Assembly (NCBI RefSeq): GCF_001375535.1
Contig: NZ_LN831197.1
Span: forward strand, 4,027,823-4,091,822
From: Bacillus niameyensis
GTDB lineage: Bacteria; Bacillota; Bacilli; Bacillales; Bacillaceae_C
Length of the DNA stretch: 64,000 bases
Direction: 5' to 3'
The translations under genes were made by a program, and so were the position numbers. The number at the start of each line of letters is the position of its first letter. Position 1 is the stretch's first letter. Below are positions 25,759 through 37,880 of the stretch, one piece after another. The notes beneath the pieces are model-generated. The model had not been told where the DNA came from. It saw only the letters and a program-made list of their open reading frames with translations, and ran no database searches.

Positions 25759-27549
25759 ATGACATTGGAAAACAAAACTGAAAAGTGGGTTAAAGGTGGA
25801 GCCTTTCTAATAGAGGAAATTCGTCCGGAACAAATGTTTACACTTGAGGATTGTACAGACGAGCATAAAATGATTTATAAAACGAGTGAAGATTTCGTCA
25901 TCAATGAAGTGCTTCCTGAAGTAGAGTATTTAGAAAATCATGAGTTTGATCGGTCAGTAAGGCTATTGAAGCAAGCAGGTGACCTGGGGCTACTCGGAGC
26001 GGATGTCCCAGAAGATTATGGTGGATTAGGGCTAGATAAAGTGAGTTCATCCTTGATTTCGGAAGCAATGTCCAGAGTAGGCGGCTTTTCCATATCTCAC
26101 GGTGCTCATGTTGGAATTGGTTCCCTTCCAATAGTCTTGTTTGGAAATGAAGAACAGAAACAGAAGTATTTGCCCTCACTTGCAACGGGTGAAAAGCTGG
26201 CGGCCTATGCTCTGACAGAGCCAGGTTCAGGATCTGATGCACTTGCCGCGAAAACAACAGCTAAACTTAATGATTCAGGAACCCATTATATTTTAAATGG
26301 AGAAAAACAGTGGATTACAAATTCTGCGTTTGCTGATGTTTTTATTGTTTATGCGAAAATTGATGGAGAACATTTTACCGCTTTTATCATTGAACGTGAT
26401 TTTCTGGGCGTATCGACAGGACCAGAAGAAAAGAAAATGGGGATTAAGTCTTCGTCAACTCGTACATTAATATTGGAAGATGCGGAAGTTCCTGTTGAAA
26501 ACTTACTCGGTGAAAAGGGGAAAGGTCATCGTATCGCTTTTAATATTTTAAACATTGGCAGGTATAAATTGGGAGTGGGCGCTGTTGGCGGTTCTAAGCG
26601 AGCTTTGGAAATTACGCTTCAATATGCTAATCAGCGGAAACAATTTAAAACTCCTATTTCCCAATTTAACTTAACGAAAGAAAAATTCGGTACGTTAGGT
26701 TCAGAAATCTATGCAGCAGAAAGCTCGGTGTACAGAACAGTAGGCTTATTTGAAGAACGAATGAGCCAGTTAACAAATGAACAAGTGAAAGATGGGACGG
26801 AAGTAGCAAACTCGATACGTGAGTATGCAATTGAATGCTCACTAAATAAAGTGTTTGCTTCTGAAGTGCTAGACCATGTAGTCGATGAAGGTGTACAAAT
26901 TCACGGTGGATATGGATATATGGAAGAATATGAGATTGAAAGGGCCTATCGAGATTCTCGAATTAATCGAATTTTTGAAGGAACGAATGAAATAAATCGT
27001 TTGCTTGTACCTGGTACGTTTTTGAAAAAGGCTTTTAAAGGGGAACTTCCTCTTTTGCAAAAAGCACAGGCATTGCAAGAGGAGTTAATGATGATGATGC
27101 CAGAAGAACCTGGAAATGAACCTCTAGAGCAGGAAAAATATTTAGTCCGTGGAAGTAAGAAAGTGGCACTTATGATTGCAGGACTTGGAGTACAAAAATT
27201 TGGGCATGCCATTGAGAAAGAACAAGAAGTTTTAGCAAAACTGGCTGATATCGTGTCGATGGCGTATGCGATGGAATCAGTTGTTGTTCGTACGGAAAAG
27301 GCAATTGCTAAAACGGGAGTAGATCGTCATAAACAGAAGCTTCTATATACGGAAATTTATTGCCAAGATGCCATTGTGAAGGTAGAACAATTGGCTAGGG
27401 AATGCTTATCCGCGATTGAAGAGGGAGATACATTCCGCATGATGAACTCTGCTTTACGCAAATTGATTCGTCATACACCTATTAATGTGATCGCGAAAAA
27501 ACGGAAGGCTGCTGAACGGCTGATTGATGCGGAAAAGTACGTAGTGTAA
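25759..27549 (+). CDS. fadE: Acyl-CoA dehydrogenase FadE
   Basis: A 596-residue flavoprotein for the first oxidation step of beta-oxidation. It has TEPGSGSDALAAKT (FAD/substrate loop), WITNSAFADVF, and QIHGGYGYMEEYEIERAYRD followed by RIFEGTNEINR, with the Glu of FEGT as the expected catalytic base. A C-terminal extension of about 170 residues is typical of this long Bacillus type. Start at ATG 25759 after GGGGG; the longer frame runs back into a dispersed repeat and is rejected. Confidence 0.94.
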   Translation: MTLENKTEKWVKGGAFLIEEIRPEQMFTLEDCTDEHKMIYKTSEDFVINEVLPEVEYLENHEFDRSVRLLKQAGDLGLLGADVPEDYGGLGLDKVSSSLISEAMSRVGGFSISHGAHVGIGSLPIVLFGNEEQKQKYLPSLATGEKLAAYALTEPGSGSDALAAKTTAKLNDSGTHYILNGEKQWITNSAFADVFIVYAKIDGEHFTAFIIERDFLGVSTGPEEKKMGIKSSSTRTLILEDAEVPVENLLGEKGKGHRIAFNILNIGRYKLGVGAVGGSKRALEITLQYANQRKQFKTPISQFNLTKEKFGTLGSEIYAAESSVYRTVGLFEERMSQLTNEQVKDGTEVANSIREYAIECSLNKVFASEVLDHVVDEGVQIHGGYGYMEEYEIERAYRDSRINRIFEGTNEINRLLVPGTFLKKAFKGELPLLQKAQALQEELMMMMPEEPGNEPLEQEKYLVRGSKKVALMIAGLGVQKFGHAIEKEQEVLAKLADIVSMAYAMESVVVRTEKAIAKTGVDRHKQKLLYTEIYCQDAIVKVEQLARECLSAIEEGDTFRMMNSALRKLIRHTPINVIAKKRKAAERLIDAEKYVV

Positions 27550-27584
27550 TACCCACGAGGCTCTGTTATGATATTTCCTCCTCG

Positions 27585-27640
27585 TAAAACGATCCCGAAG
27601 TGTCATGAGATCACTCCTCATGGCACTTTCTCGTCGTAAA
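27585..27640. repeat. Short hairpin repeat family 2, copy after fadE
   Basis: GAAGTGTCATGAG (27597-27609) pairs with CTCATGGCACTTTC (27617-27630), and a half copy AAGTGTCATGA follows at 27650-27660. Similar hairpins occur at 53793, 60841 and 63127. It probably acts as the terminator of the fad operon, although the T run is poor. Confidence 0.6.
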
Positions 27641-27777
27641 ACAAGTCTAAAGTGTCATGAACCCACTCTCCTTAACCGTTCTTACTATCATTTCCCGCTT
27701 AAATTCGGGTATTGGAGAGGTTTTCTCATATGGGAAATGCTATAATGATCTTGTCATAATAGATGGGAGGAATATAG

Positions 27778-28137
27778 GTGGCTTTACGCTTTTATTGGTA
27801 CCCGAAATGCGGAACATGCCGCAAAGCTAAAAAGTGGCTGGAGGAACATAACATTCAATTTGATGAGATTCATATTGTTGAAAACCCTCCTACTGCAGGA
27901 GAATTAAAAGAACTCTATCACAATAGTGGATTTGAATTAAAGAAGTTTTTTAATACGAGCGGGATGAAGTATCGAGAACTTGGCTTAAAAGATAAAGTAG
28001 GGACGGCTTCTGAAGAGGAACTCCTTGAGATTCTTGCGAGCGATGGTATGTTAATAAAACGTCCGATCGTGACAGATGGTAAAAAAGTAACTGTTGGTTT
28101 CAAGGAAGCGGATTTTGAACAAGCTTGGTCCAATTAG
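27778..28137 (+). CDS. yusI: ArsC/Spx-family thiol protein YusI
   Basis: A 119-residue ArsC-like thioredoxin fold. The active-site CGTC (Cys 11 and Cys 14) is in YWYPKCGTCRKAKKWL, and the C-terminal part has LIKRPIVTDGKKVTVGF typical of ArsC/Spx proteins. It starts with GTG at 27778 after GGGAGG. In B. subtilis it is also next to gcvH and fadE. Probably a glutaredoxin-like reductase; the substrate is unknown, and a role in arsenate resistance is not implied. Confidence 0.9.
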   Translation: MALRFYWYPKCGTCRKAKKWLEEHNIQFDEIHIVENPPTAGELKELYHNSGFELKKFFNTSGMKYRELGLKDKVGTASEEELLEILASDGMLIKRPIVTDGKKVTVGFKEADFEQAWSN

Positions 28138-28218
28138 TTTCATATTATAAAGAGGGATTTCTTGATTTCACTAAGCTCTTTTTGTACATTTGAATTATAC
28201 TTTCTTGGAGGGATAAAG

Positions 28219-28602
28219 ATGAATACACCAAAAGGATTGCGTTATTCAGAAGAACATGAGTGGGTAAAAGAAGAAGGGGATAAAGTTCGAATCGGCATTA
28301 CGGATTTTGCTCAATCCGAATTGGGAGATATTGTATTCGTTGAGCTCCCTGATATTGGCGATGAAGTCACAGCTAATGAGCCATTTGGTAGTGTTGAATC
28401 TGTTAAAACTGTATCGGAATTATACGCTCCACTAAGTGGAAAAGTTGTCGAAGTAAACGAAGATCTAGATGACAGTCCAGAGTTTGTTAATGAATCACCA
28501 TATGAAAAAGCATGGATGATCGTTATTGAACCTACTAATCCGAGTGAAATGGACAAGCTCATGTCTGTGGAACAATATGAGCAATTAATAAGTGAAGAAT
28601 AA
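28219..28602 (+). CDS. gcvH: Glycine cleavage system H protein GcvH
   Basis: A 127-residue lipoyl-carrier protein. The lipoylated Lys 63 is in [17 protein letters not shown] and the N-terminus has the conserved YSEEHEWVK. It carries the aminomethyl group in glycine cleavage and, in B. subtilis, relays octanoyl/lipoyl groups to E2 subunits via LipL. Start at ATG 28219 with TTGGAGGG upstream; the longer frame from 28162 has no ribosome site. Confidence 0.95.
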   Translation: MNTPKGLRYSEEHEWVKEEGDKVRIGITDFAQSELGDIVFVELPDIGDEVTANEPFGSVESVKTVSELYAPLSGKVVEVNEDLDDSPEFVNESPYEKAWMIVIEPTNPSEMDKLMSVEQYEQLISEE

Positions 28603-28610
28603 AATTCCCA

Positions 28611-28645
28611 AAAATACACCTTGGCTGTTTGCTAAGGTGTATTTT
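28611..28645 (+). terminator. Terminator after gcvH
   Basis: Perfect 12-bp stem AAAATACACCTT/AAGGTGTATTTT with an 11-base loop, ending in TTTTCTT. Confidence 0.85.
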
Positions 28646-28705
28646 CTTACTTATTGGTGATAAAATTATCAACAATATACATTTACTATAAAAGGATTTG
28701 TTATT

Positions 28706-29017
28706 ATGGACCTTTACTCACAGGAAGATATTTTACATATATTAGAAGAAAAGAAGTCTGCAATACTTTATTTTTATACCCCTCTATGTGGAACTTGCCA
28801 AGTAGCAGGACGAATGCTTGATGTAGTTGAACAGATGATTCATGATTGGTCGTTTGGAAAGTCAGATTTAAATTATATGCCGGAAGTTGCTAAGCTATTT
28901 TCAATAGAAAGTGTTCCATGTTTGTTGGTGATTAGAGAAGGAATAGTACTGGAGAAAATCTACGCTTTTCAATCTGTACCTTATCTTTATTCAACCATTA
29001 AGGCTTTTTCCGAATAA
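28706..29017 (+). CDS. yusE: Thioredoxin-like protein YusE
   Basis: A 103-residue thioredoxin fold with active site CGTC in FYTPLCGTCQVAGRMLD and the cis-proline ESVPCLLVI, which carries an extra Cys next to the proline. It starts with ATG at 28706. In B. subtilis yusE is also in the gcvH neighbourhood. The preceding AT-rich stretch has a weak AAAGGA ribosome site. Function unknown beyond likely thiol exchange. Confidence 0.85.
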   Translation: MDLYSQEDILHILEEKKSAILYFYTPLCGTCQVAGRMLDVVEQMIHDWSFGKSDLNYMPEVAKLFSIESVPCLLVIREGIVLEKIYAFQSVPYLYSTIKAFSE

Positions 29018-29133
29018 AACAGTTCATTTGTATCAGTTTTGGAAATGAATACTATTGCACAAATCCTCTAGCGATCCCATGTATAGCGCGGTTCATCGCT
29101 TGTTTTTCCTAGAAAGCTATGTTTTATAAATAA

Positions 29134-29399
29134 ATGAAATGTGTATATAATAGGGGTCGGATCAAAAATACGGCCTTTATAGAAGGCCCCCAAAATGAAA
29201 GGATTGGTTCTTTATTAATCCCCTGAAGATTGAGTACACCAATGGTATGGAAAAGGCGATGCATGCGGCACATGGAGTAGGCTATGAGGTTTATAAACGG
29301 CAGCATCAAATCCGTATGACAATCGAGATGAAACGAGAAAAAGAATACTTGCGTTCTCAAAGAGTGGCTTCAGATATCGAACGAAAAATTTATGTATAA
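29134..29399 (+). pseudogene. Decayed small gene, two frames
   Basis: A 30-codon frame from ATG 29134 (containing GPQNERIGSLLIP) stops at 29224. A second frame, shifted by one base, then runs without stops to TAA 29397-29399 (KIEYTNGMEKAMHAAHGVGYE then YKRQHQIRMTIEMKREKEYL). The join looks like a one-base frameshift in one original protein of about 85 residues. A terminator follows at 29450. I do not recognise the family; the position next to yusE fits a remnant of one of the small yus genes. A real short protein from an internal start is possible. Confidence 0.45.
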
Positions 29400-29449
29400 C
29401 ATACTTTATAATTAAATAAGAAGTGGAATGAATACTTGATTCATATAGG

Positions 29450-29479
29450 GCTGGCGTATTTTATACGTTGGCTTTTTTT
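29450..29479 (+). terminator. Terminator upstream of the suf operon
   Basis: GCTGGCGTAT and ATACGTTGGC form a 10-bp stem with two G-T wobbles and a three-base loop, followed by seven T. It isolates the decayed gene from sufC. Confidence 0.75.
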
Positions 29480-29622
29480 ACATGCGTTTTTTTGATAAAA
29501 ACAGACTGAAAATCTCTCCTAGTTGATAATAATTTTAAAATGGTTTAAGATGTAAATTGAGTATAAATTGGGAATAACTCATTAAAATAAAAAAATCACA
29601 ATCTCGATACGGAGGTATGATC
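29480..29622 (+). promoter_or_regulatory. Leader of the suf operon
   Basis: AT-rich 140 bases that must hold the sufC promoter. I see no single convincing -35/-10 pair and no recognisable operator. GGAGG at 29611-29615 is the sufC ribosome site. Confidence 0.4.
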
Positions 29623-30405
29623 ATGGCTTCAACGTTGACAATCAAGGATCTTCACGTGGAGATCGAAGGTAAAGAGATATTAAAAGGTGTAAACCTTGAA
29701 ATAAAAGGTGGAGAAATCCACGCAGTTATGGGTCCGAATGGAACAGGAAAATCGACATTAGCTTCTGCCATTATGGGACATCCAAAATATGAAATTACAA
29801 GCGGATCTATCACACTTGATGGCCAAGATGTTTTAGAAATGGAAGTAGATGACCGTGCACGTGCAGGACTTTTCCTTGCAATGCAATATCCAAGCGAAAT
29901 TACTGGTGTTACGAATGCAGATTTCCTTCGTTCAGCTATTAATGCACGTCGTGAGGAAGGTAAAGAAATTTCATTAATGAAGTTTATTAAAGAATTAGAT
30001 AACAAAATGGAATTGCTTGAAATGGATCTAGATATGGCTCAACGTTATCTAAATGAAGGATTCTCTGGTGGAGAAAAGAAACGTAACGAAATCCTTCAAT
30101 TGATGATGATTCAGCCAGCGATTGCTATCCTCGACGAAATCGACTCTGGTCTTGATATTGATGCATTGAAGATTGTTTCTAAAGGAATTAATGAAATGCG
30201 CTCTAGTGAATTCGGCTGCATGATTATCACACACTATCAACGTCTTCTTAACTATATAACTCCTGACAAAGTCCATGTTATGATGCAAGGACGGGTTGTA
30301 AAATCCGGTGGTCCAGAACTTGCACAAAGACTGGAAGCAGAAGGCTATGACTGGATTAAAGCAGAACTTGGAATTGAAGACGAAACAGTTAGTCAAGAAG
30401 CTTAA
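29623..30405 (+). CDS. sufC: Fe-S assembly ATPase SufC
   Basis: A 260-residue soluble ABC-type ATPase. Walker A is GPNGTGKST, the signature FSGGEKKRNEILQ, Walker B AILDEIDSGLD, and the switch His lies in ITHYQRLLNYI. The SufC-specific INARREEG region is present. It binds SufB and SufD and drives cluster assembly on the scaffold. Start at ATG 29623, seven bases after GGAGG. First gene of sufC-sufD-sufS-sufU-sufB, the Bacillus order. Confidence 0.97.
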   Translation: MASTLTIKDLHVEIEGKEILKGVNLEIKGGEIHAVMGPNGTGKSTLASAIMGHPKYEITSGSITLDGQDVLEMEVDDRARAGLFLAMQYPSEITGVTNADFLRSAINARREEGKEISLMKFIKELDNKMELLEMDLDMAQRYLNEGFSGGEKKRNEILQLMMIQPAIAILDEIDSGLDIDALKIVSKGINEMRSSEFGCMIITHYQRLLNYITPDKVHVMMQGRVVKSGGPELAQRLEAEGYDWIKAELGIEDETVSQEA

Positions 30406-30420
30406 GTTAGGAGGATCATA

Positions 30421-33384
<2,964 letters not shown>

Positions 33385-33404
33385 AAAGAATGGAGGAATG
33401 AACA

Positions 33405-34802
33405 ATGGCCAGAAAAGCACCAGAAATTGGCGATTACAAATATGGCTTTAGAGATCGGGATGTCTCCATTTTCCGTTCAGAACGTGGATTGACGAAAGAA
33501 ATCGTCGAAGAAATCTCGAAAATGAAAGAAGAACCAGAATGGATGCTCGAATTTCGTTTGAAATCTTTAGAGCATTTTTATAAAATGCCAATGCCACAAT
33601 GGGGTGGAGATTTAAACGGCTTAAATTTTGATGAAATAACTTATTATGTAAAACCATCTGAACAAGCTGGACGTTCATGGGATGAAGTTCCTGAGGAAAT
33701 CAAACAAACATTTGATAAATTGGGGATTCCAGAGGCAGAACAGAAGTATCTTGCAGGGGTTTCTGCGCAATATGAATCAGAAGTTGTTTATCACAACATG
33801 AAAGAAGATCTTGAGGACATGGGGATCGTTTTTAAAGACACTGATTCAGCTTTGAAGGAAAACGAAGATATTTTCCGTAAACACTGGGCTACAGTTATTC
33901 CAGCAACAGATAATAAATTTGCAGCGCTAAATTCAGCTGTTTGGTCTGGTGGTTCGTTTATTTATGTGCCTCCAGGCGTGAAAGTGGATACTCCACTTCA
34001 AGCTTATTTCCGTATCAACTCTGAAAATATGGGACAGTTTGAACGTACGCTAATCATCGTTGATGAAGGAGCTTCCGTTCATTATGTTGAAGGATGTACA
34101 GCACCTGTTTATACAACAAACTCTCTTCATAGTGCGGTTGTTGAAATTATTATTAAAAAAGACGCTTATTGCCGTTATACAACGATTCAAAACTGGGCAA
34201 ATAACGTTTATAACTTAGTTACTAAACGTGCAGTTTGTGAAGAAAATGCGACTATGGAATGGATTGATGGTAACATCGGTTCTAAATTAACAATGAAATA
34301 TCCATCTGTTTTATTAAAAGGTGAAGGTGCACGAGGAATGACTCTTTCCATCGCAATGGCTGGAAAAGGTCAACATCAAGATGCTGGTGCCAAAATGATG
34401 CATTTAGCGCCAAATACATCTTCCTCGATCGTTTCTAAATCGATTTCCCAACATGGTGGAAAAGTAACGTATCGTGGAATCGTTCATTTTGGCCGTAAAG
34501 CTGATGGTGCTCGTTCCAATATCGAATGTGATACAATCATCATGGATAATAAATCTACATCAGATACGATCCCTTATAATGAAATTTATAATGACAATAT
34601 TTCATTGGAACACGAAGCAAAAGTTTCTAAAGTTTCTGAGGAGCAGCTTTTTTACTTAATGAGCCGTGGAATCAGCGAACAGGAAGCTACTGAAATGATC
34701 GTTATGGGCTTCATCGAGCCATTTACAAAAGAACTACCGATGGAGTATGCCGTTGAAATGAACCGTCTTATCAAGTTTGAGATGGAAGGTTCTATCGGTT
34801 AA
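33405..34802 (+). CDS. sufB: Fe-S assembly scaffold subunit SufB
   Basis: A 465-residue scaffold on which the cluster is built with SufC and SufD. Family segments include [46 protein letters not shown] and the C-terminal [22 protein letters not shown]. It has a good GGAGG site, and the operon ends after it with a hairpin. Length is normal for the family. Confidence 0.97.
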   Translation: MARKAPEIGDYKYGFRDRDVSIFRSERGLTKEIVEEISKMKEEPEWMLEFRLKSLEHFYKMPMPQWGGDLNGLNFDEITYYVKPSEQAGRSWDEVPEEIKQTFDKLGIPEAEQKYLAGVSAQYESEVVYHNMKEDLEDMGIVFKDTDSALKENEDIFRKHWATVIPATDNKFAALNSAVWSGGSFIYVPPGVKVDTPLQAYFRINSENMGQFERTLIIVDEGASVHYVEGCTAPVYTTNSLHSAVVEIIIKKDAYCRYTTIQNWANNVYNLVTKRAVCEENATMEWIDGNIGSKLTMKYPSVLLKGEGARGMTLSIAMAGKGQHQDAGAKMMHLAPNTSSSIVSKSISQHGGKVTYRGIVHFGRKADGARSNIECDTIIMDNKSTSDTIPYNEIYNDNISLEHEAKVSKVSEEQLFYLMSRGISEQEATEMIVMGFIEPFTKELPMEYAVEMNRLIKFEMEGSIG

Positions 34803-34826
34803 TAATATAGACTATGTCAAAATTTG

Positions 34827-34856
34827 CCCGTCCAGTTATGCTGGGCGGGCTCTTTC
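34827..34856 (+). terminator. Terminator of the suf operon
   Basis: GCCCGTCCAG and CTGGGCGGGC form a 10-bp stem with one wobble and a five-base loop. The T run is short (TCTTTCC). Confidence 0.75.
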
Positions 34857-34946
34857 CATTTTTAAAGTTCTATCTCTTCAATTTCTTTAATAGATTTGAT
34901 AAAGTTTTGAGTATCACTGATTGTCTAATCGTTAGGAAGTGTACTA

Positions 34947-36314
34947 TTGAAAGAAACGATATATATATACCATACAAATGACTTTCACAGCCATTTTGAA
35001 AATTGGCCCAAAATCGAGGCCTTTTTAAAAGAGAAAAAGTCTTACCATGAAGCTGCTAAGGAAGATGTTTTTATTTTTGATTGCGGTGATTTTACTGATC
35101 GTTTTCATCCATTTACTGAGGGAACAATGGGGAAGGGAAATACGAAACTGTTAAATGAAACGGGGTATACGGCTGCAACGATTGGAAATAACGAAGGAAT
35201 TACACTTCCACATGAAGATCTAGCAGTTCTTTATGAAGATGCGCAATTTGATCTAATCGTCGCAAATCTATATACATTAGAAAACGAACATCCTAACTGG
35301 CTGCAACCGTACAAAATATATGAAACGAAACTGGGAACAAGAATAGGGGTTACAGCTGTTACGACCTACTATCAGAAATTATATGAACTGCTCGGTTGGC
35401 ATGTAAGTGAGCCTTTTACGGAACTTGAAATTCAACTGAATAGGATGAAAGAGCAAGTTGATATGATCATTGTTCTTTCTCATTTAGGTATTCATGAAGA
35501 TGAAAAAATGACGAAGCTTTTCCCACAAATTGATTTAATTATTGGAGCTCATACCCATCATTTTTTTCCAGAAGGTAAGAAATTAGGCAAGACGATGATG
35601 GCAGCAGCAGGGAAGTATGGGCAATTGATCGGACAAGTTCAGGTGGAAATCCATCAAAGGAAAGTGAGTCATATCCAACCAAGCTTAGTACAAACGAGCG
35701 ATTTGCCTTATCTTCCTAATGAGGCAGCCCGTGTGCATCACTTTAAGAAGACTGGGAAGGAACAACTAAATACTAAGATTGCAGAAATTAACAAAGTCTT
35801 AAGTTATTCTTGGGAGAAGCCTTCAGAGCTTTCTCAACTGCTTTGTGATGCTGTACATGAATGGTCGAATGCAGAATGTACGATCATTAATTCTGGTCTG
35901 GTACTCTCAGAACTTCAAGCAGGGAGGGTGACGAAATATGATTTGCATAAAATGCTGCCTCATCCAATCAATCCTTGTATGGTCGAATTATCTGGTGCCG
36001 AATTAAAAGAAATTATTCTTCACGCTACAGAAGATGGTTGGTCAGACTTTGCCGTTAAAGGACTTGGTTTTAGAGGAAAAGTAATGGGGATATTCGTTTT
36101 TCGAGGGATTGAACTCGATAAAGCCCAACTGCAAGTAAAAATAAATGGTCAACTGCTTGATCCAGAGCGCCTCTATAAATTAGGGACAGTTGACATGTTT
36201 ACATTCGGAAAATTTTTTCCTGAAATACAACGTTCCCCGAAAAAACAATATTTCATGCCAGAATTTCTTCGCGATATTATGGAGTGGAAATTAAAGCAAG
36301 TTTACCTTAGTTAA
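34947..36314 (+). CDS. yunD: Metallophosphatase, 5'-nucleotidase family YunD
   Basis: A 455-residue two-domain protein. The N-terminal metallophosphatase domain has YHTNDFHSHFENW, DCGDFTD, GNNEG, LSHLGIHED and GAHTHHF, which supply the dinuclear metal ligands. The C-terminal 5'-nucleotidase domain binds substrate. No signal peptide, so it is probably cytoplasmic, unlike UshA-type enzymes. Start TTG at 34947 after GGAAGTG. Neighbours yunC and yunB match B. subtilis. Confidence 0.92.
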   Translation: MKETIYIYHTNDFHSHFENWPKIEAFLKEKKSYHEAAKEDVFIFDCGDFTDRFHPFTEGTMGKGNTKLLNETGYTAATIGNNEGITLPHEDLAVLYEDAQFDLIVANLYTLENEHPNWLQPYKIYETKLGTRIGVTAVTTYYQKLYELLGWHVSEPFTELEIQLNRMKEQVDMIIVLSHLGIHEDEKMTKLFPQIDLIIGAHTHHFFPEGKKLGKTMMAAAGKYGQLIGQVQVEIHQRKVSHIQPSLVQTSDLPYLPNEAARVHHFKKTGKEQLNTKIAEINKVLSYSWEKPSELSQLLCDAVHEWSNAECTIINSGLVLSELQAGRVTKYDLHKMLPHPINPCMVELSGAELKEIILHATEDGWSDFAVKGLGFRGKVMGIFVFRGIELDKAQLQVKINGQLLDPERLYKLGTVDMFTFGKFFPEIQRSPKKQYFMPEFLRDIMEWKLKQVYLS

Positions 36315-36369
36315 GTCAACTAATCCAACGCCTTCACATACATATAAAGAAGGGGAAGGAGTGGTTATT

Positions 36370-36672
36370 GTGGTATCAATTGAACCCTTGTTTATAGAGG
36401 GAAAAACCTTTATTGCCACATCGGTTTTATTGCCCAAAACGACATTGCTTACCATTTCTAATGATAAAGGCTATATCATGTGCGGTGCACTTGATGTTGC
36501 ACTTTTAAACAATAAGCTAGGAGATCGAAAAATCATTGCTGGGCGGGCAGTCGGGGTAAAGACGATTGAGCAATTATTAGAAGCACCGCTAGAGTCAGTG
36601 ACAGTTGAGGCAGAAAAAAAGGGCATAACAGCGGGAATGATCGGCAAGGACGCTTTGTTAAAAATGATATAG
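36370..36672 (+). CDS. yunC: DUF1805 family protein YunC
   Basis: About 100 residues of the DUF1805 family, with the conserved GYIMCGALDVALLN and AGRAVGVKTIEQLLEAPLESVT segments. The GTG at 36370 is preferred because GGGGAAGGAG lies eight bases upstream; the GTG at 36361 abuts that site. Function is unknown; structures of relatives are known but no activity is assigned. Confidence 0.9.
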   Translation: MVSIEPLFIEGKTFIATSVLLPKTTLLTISNDKGYIMCGALDVALLNNKLGDRKIIAGRAVGVKTIEQLLEAPLESVTVEAEKKGITAGMIGKDALLKMI

Positions 36673-36706
36673 AAGGAAATCGTACTGGCAAAAAAATTTG
36701 CCCTAA

Positions 36707-36750
36707 CTCCCCTTATCAATGCATATATTGTCATTGAGGGGGGATTTTTT
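36707..36750 (+). terminator. Terminator-like hairpin that contains the yunB ribosome site
   Basis: CTCCCC (36707-36712) and CAATG (36717-36721) pair with CATTG (36732-36736) and GGGGGG (36738-36743), followed by ATTTTTT. The 3' arm is the only Shine-Dalgarno for yunB, whose TTG starts at 36750 right after the T run. Confidence 0.7.
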
Positions 36751-37508
36751 TGGCTAGATTCCGTGCGAGAAATTATCGGCGTGGCCCGTTGCCGTTTCGA
36801 TACGTTTTATTGTTATCATTTGTATTTTTTATCCTATCTACTTCATTGGGACTTTGGATTGTGAATGCAGGTATAAAGCCTACATTAATAAGATATGCAG
36901 AGTCCCAGACAAGAAAAGTTGCACCAATGGCTGTCAATAAAGCCATTAAAGACGTGATCCCCGAAGCAAAAGATTTATCGGAGGTTACTCAGCAGGTTCC
37001 GAATGGAGTTGGAGGGACATCAGTCCAATTTCGAACAGATGTTATTAATGAAATTACAGCAGATTTAAATAGATCCATCCAGTTAAGCCTGAAGCAGGCA
37101 GAACAAGGGAATTTAGAGTTACTTGAGGAAGAAACAGGGGTTGAGATAGATTATGAAAAATCAAGTGAAGGTGAAGGTATTGTCTATTCTTTTCCATTAG
37201 GGCAAGCGACTAATAATGCACTTCTCGGAAATCTCGGTCCTAGAATTCCAATAAAATTTACTGCGATCGGTAGTGTTGAAACAGATGTAGAAACTAAAAT
37301 TGAGCATTACCCAATTAATAATGCTTTTATCTCTGTCGTTATCCATGTAAAAGTAAATGTACAAATCATCATCCCTTTTGCGACTGAAATGGCTGTCGTA
37401 GAGCAAAATGTTCCAATTGCGATTGGTTATTACCACGGAGATGTGCCACAGTTTTATAATGGGCAGGGGAGTACTAGTCCATCTATTCAATTGCCTACAA
37501 ATCCATAA
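36750..37508 (+). CDS. yunB: Sporulation protein YunB
   Basis: A 252-residue protein with one N-terminal membrane helix (about residues 16-36) and an extracytoplasmic domain (PRIPIKFTAIGSVETDVETKIEHYPINN). YunB is required for normal sporulation in B. subtilis and is made in the mother cell. It starts with TTG at 36750, with the G-rich ribosome site inside a terminator-like hairpin. Confidence 0.9.
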   Translation: MARFRARNYRRGPLPFRYVLLLSFVFFILSTSLGLWIVNAGIKPTLIRYAESQTRKVAPMAVNKAIKDVIPEAKDLSEVTQQVPNGVGGTSVQFRTDVINEITADLNRSIQLSLKQAEQGNLELLEEETGVEIDYEKSSEGEGIVYSFPLGQATNNALLGNLGPRIPIKFTAIGSVETDVETKIEHYPINNAFISVVIHVKVNVQIIIPFATEMAVVEQNVPIAIGYYHGDVPQFYNGQGSTSPSIQLPTNP

Positions 37509-37519
37509 CCTTGGTAAAC

Positions 37520-37548
37520 TTGTTATTTTGAAATTATAGTGATATAAT
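37520..37548 (+). promoter_or_regulatory. Promoter of the lysine riboswitch transcript
   Basis: TTGTTA (-35) and TATAAT (-10) are separated by exactly 17 bases. Transcription would start near 37555, just before the riboswitch. Confidence 0.8.
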
Positions 37549-37561
37549 AACAACATCAATT

Positions 37562-37825
37562 GAATATATAACCTTATCAATATCGGATGAGGTAGAGGTG
37601 CAAAAAAAATCAGTAACATGTGTAAGGATGACAACGATGATCACATGTGAAAGGTTTTTTTGCCGAAGCTGAAGTTGCGTCAATCAATTTCATGCTGGTG
37701 TTGCTTTGAAGAAGAGTAACACTCTCATTTTTGCAGTTTTTTTGCAAAAAATGGGGAGCTACAGATCACGATGGAGATACCTTTACAAGAGTAATGGTAG
37801 TCCTCTATCATTGCTCTTTTTGTTT
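37562..37825 (+). ncRNA. Lysine riboswitch (L box) with terminator
   Basis: Conserved L-box blocks appear in order: GATGAGGTAGAGGTGC (37586-37601), a P2/P3 region with ACATGTG/CACATGT pairing, GAAAGG then GCCGAAG (near 37660), the GCTGG block (near 37693), and the 3' GGGGAGCTA block. It ends in a terminator at 37789-37822, where GAGTAATGGTAG pairs with CTATCATTGCTC and then TTTTT follows. High lysine should favour termination. The presumed target lies 640 bases further on, across a tandem array. Confidence 0.88.
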
Positions 37826-37880
37826 TGTCAAAAATGACTGCACTTGGACGGGGGCTCCCAAGAAAGTTTTGAAAAATATG

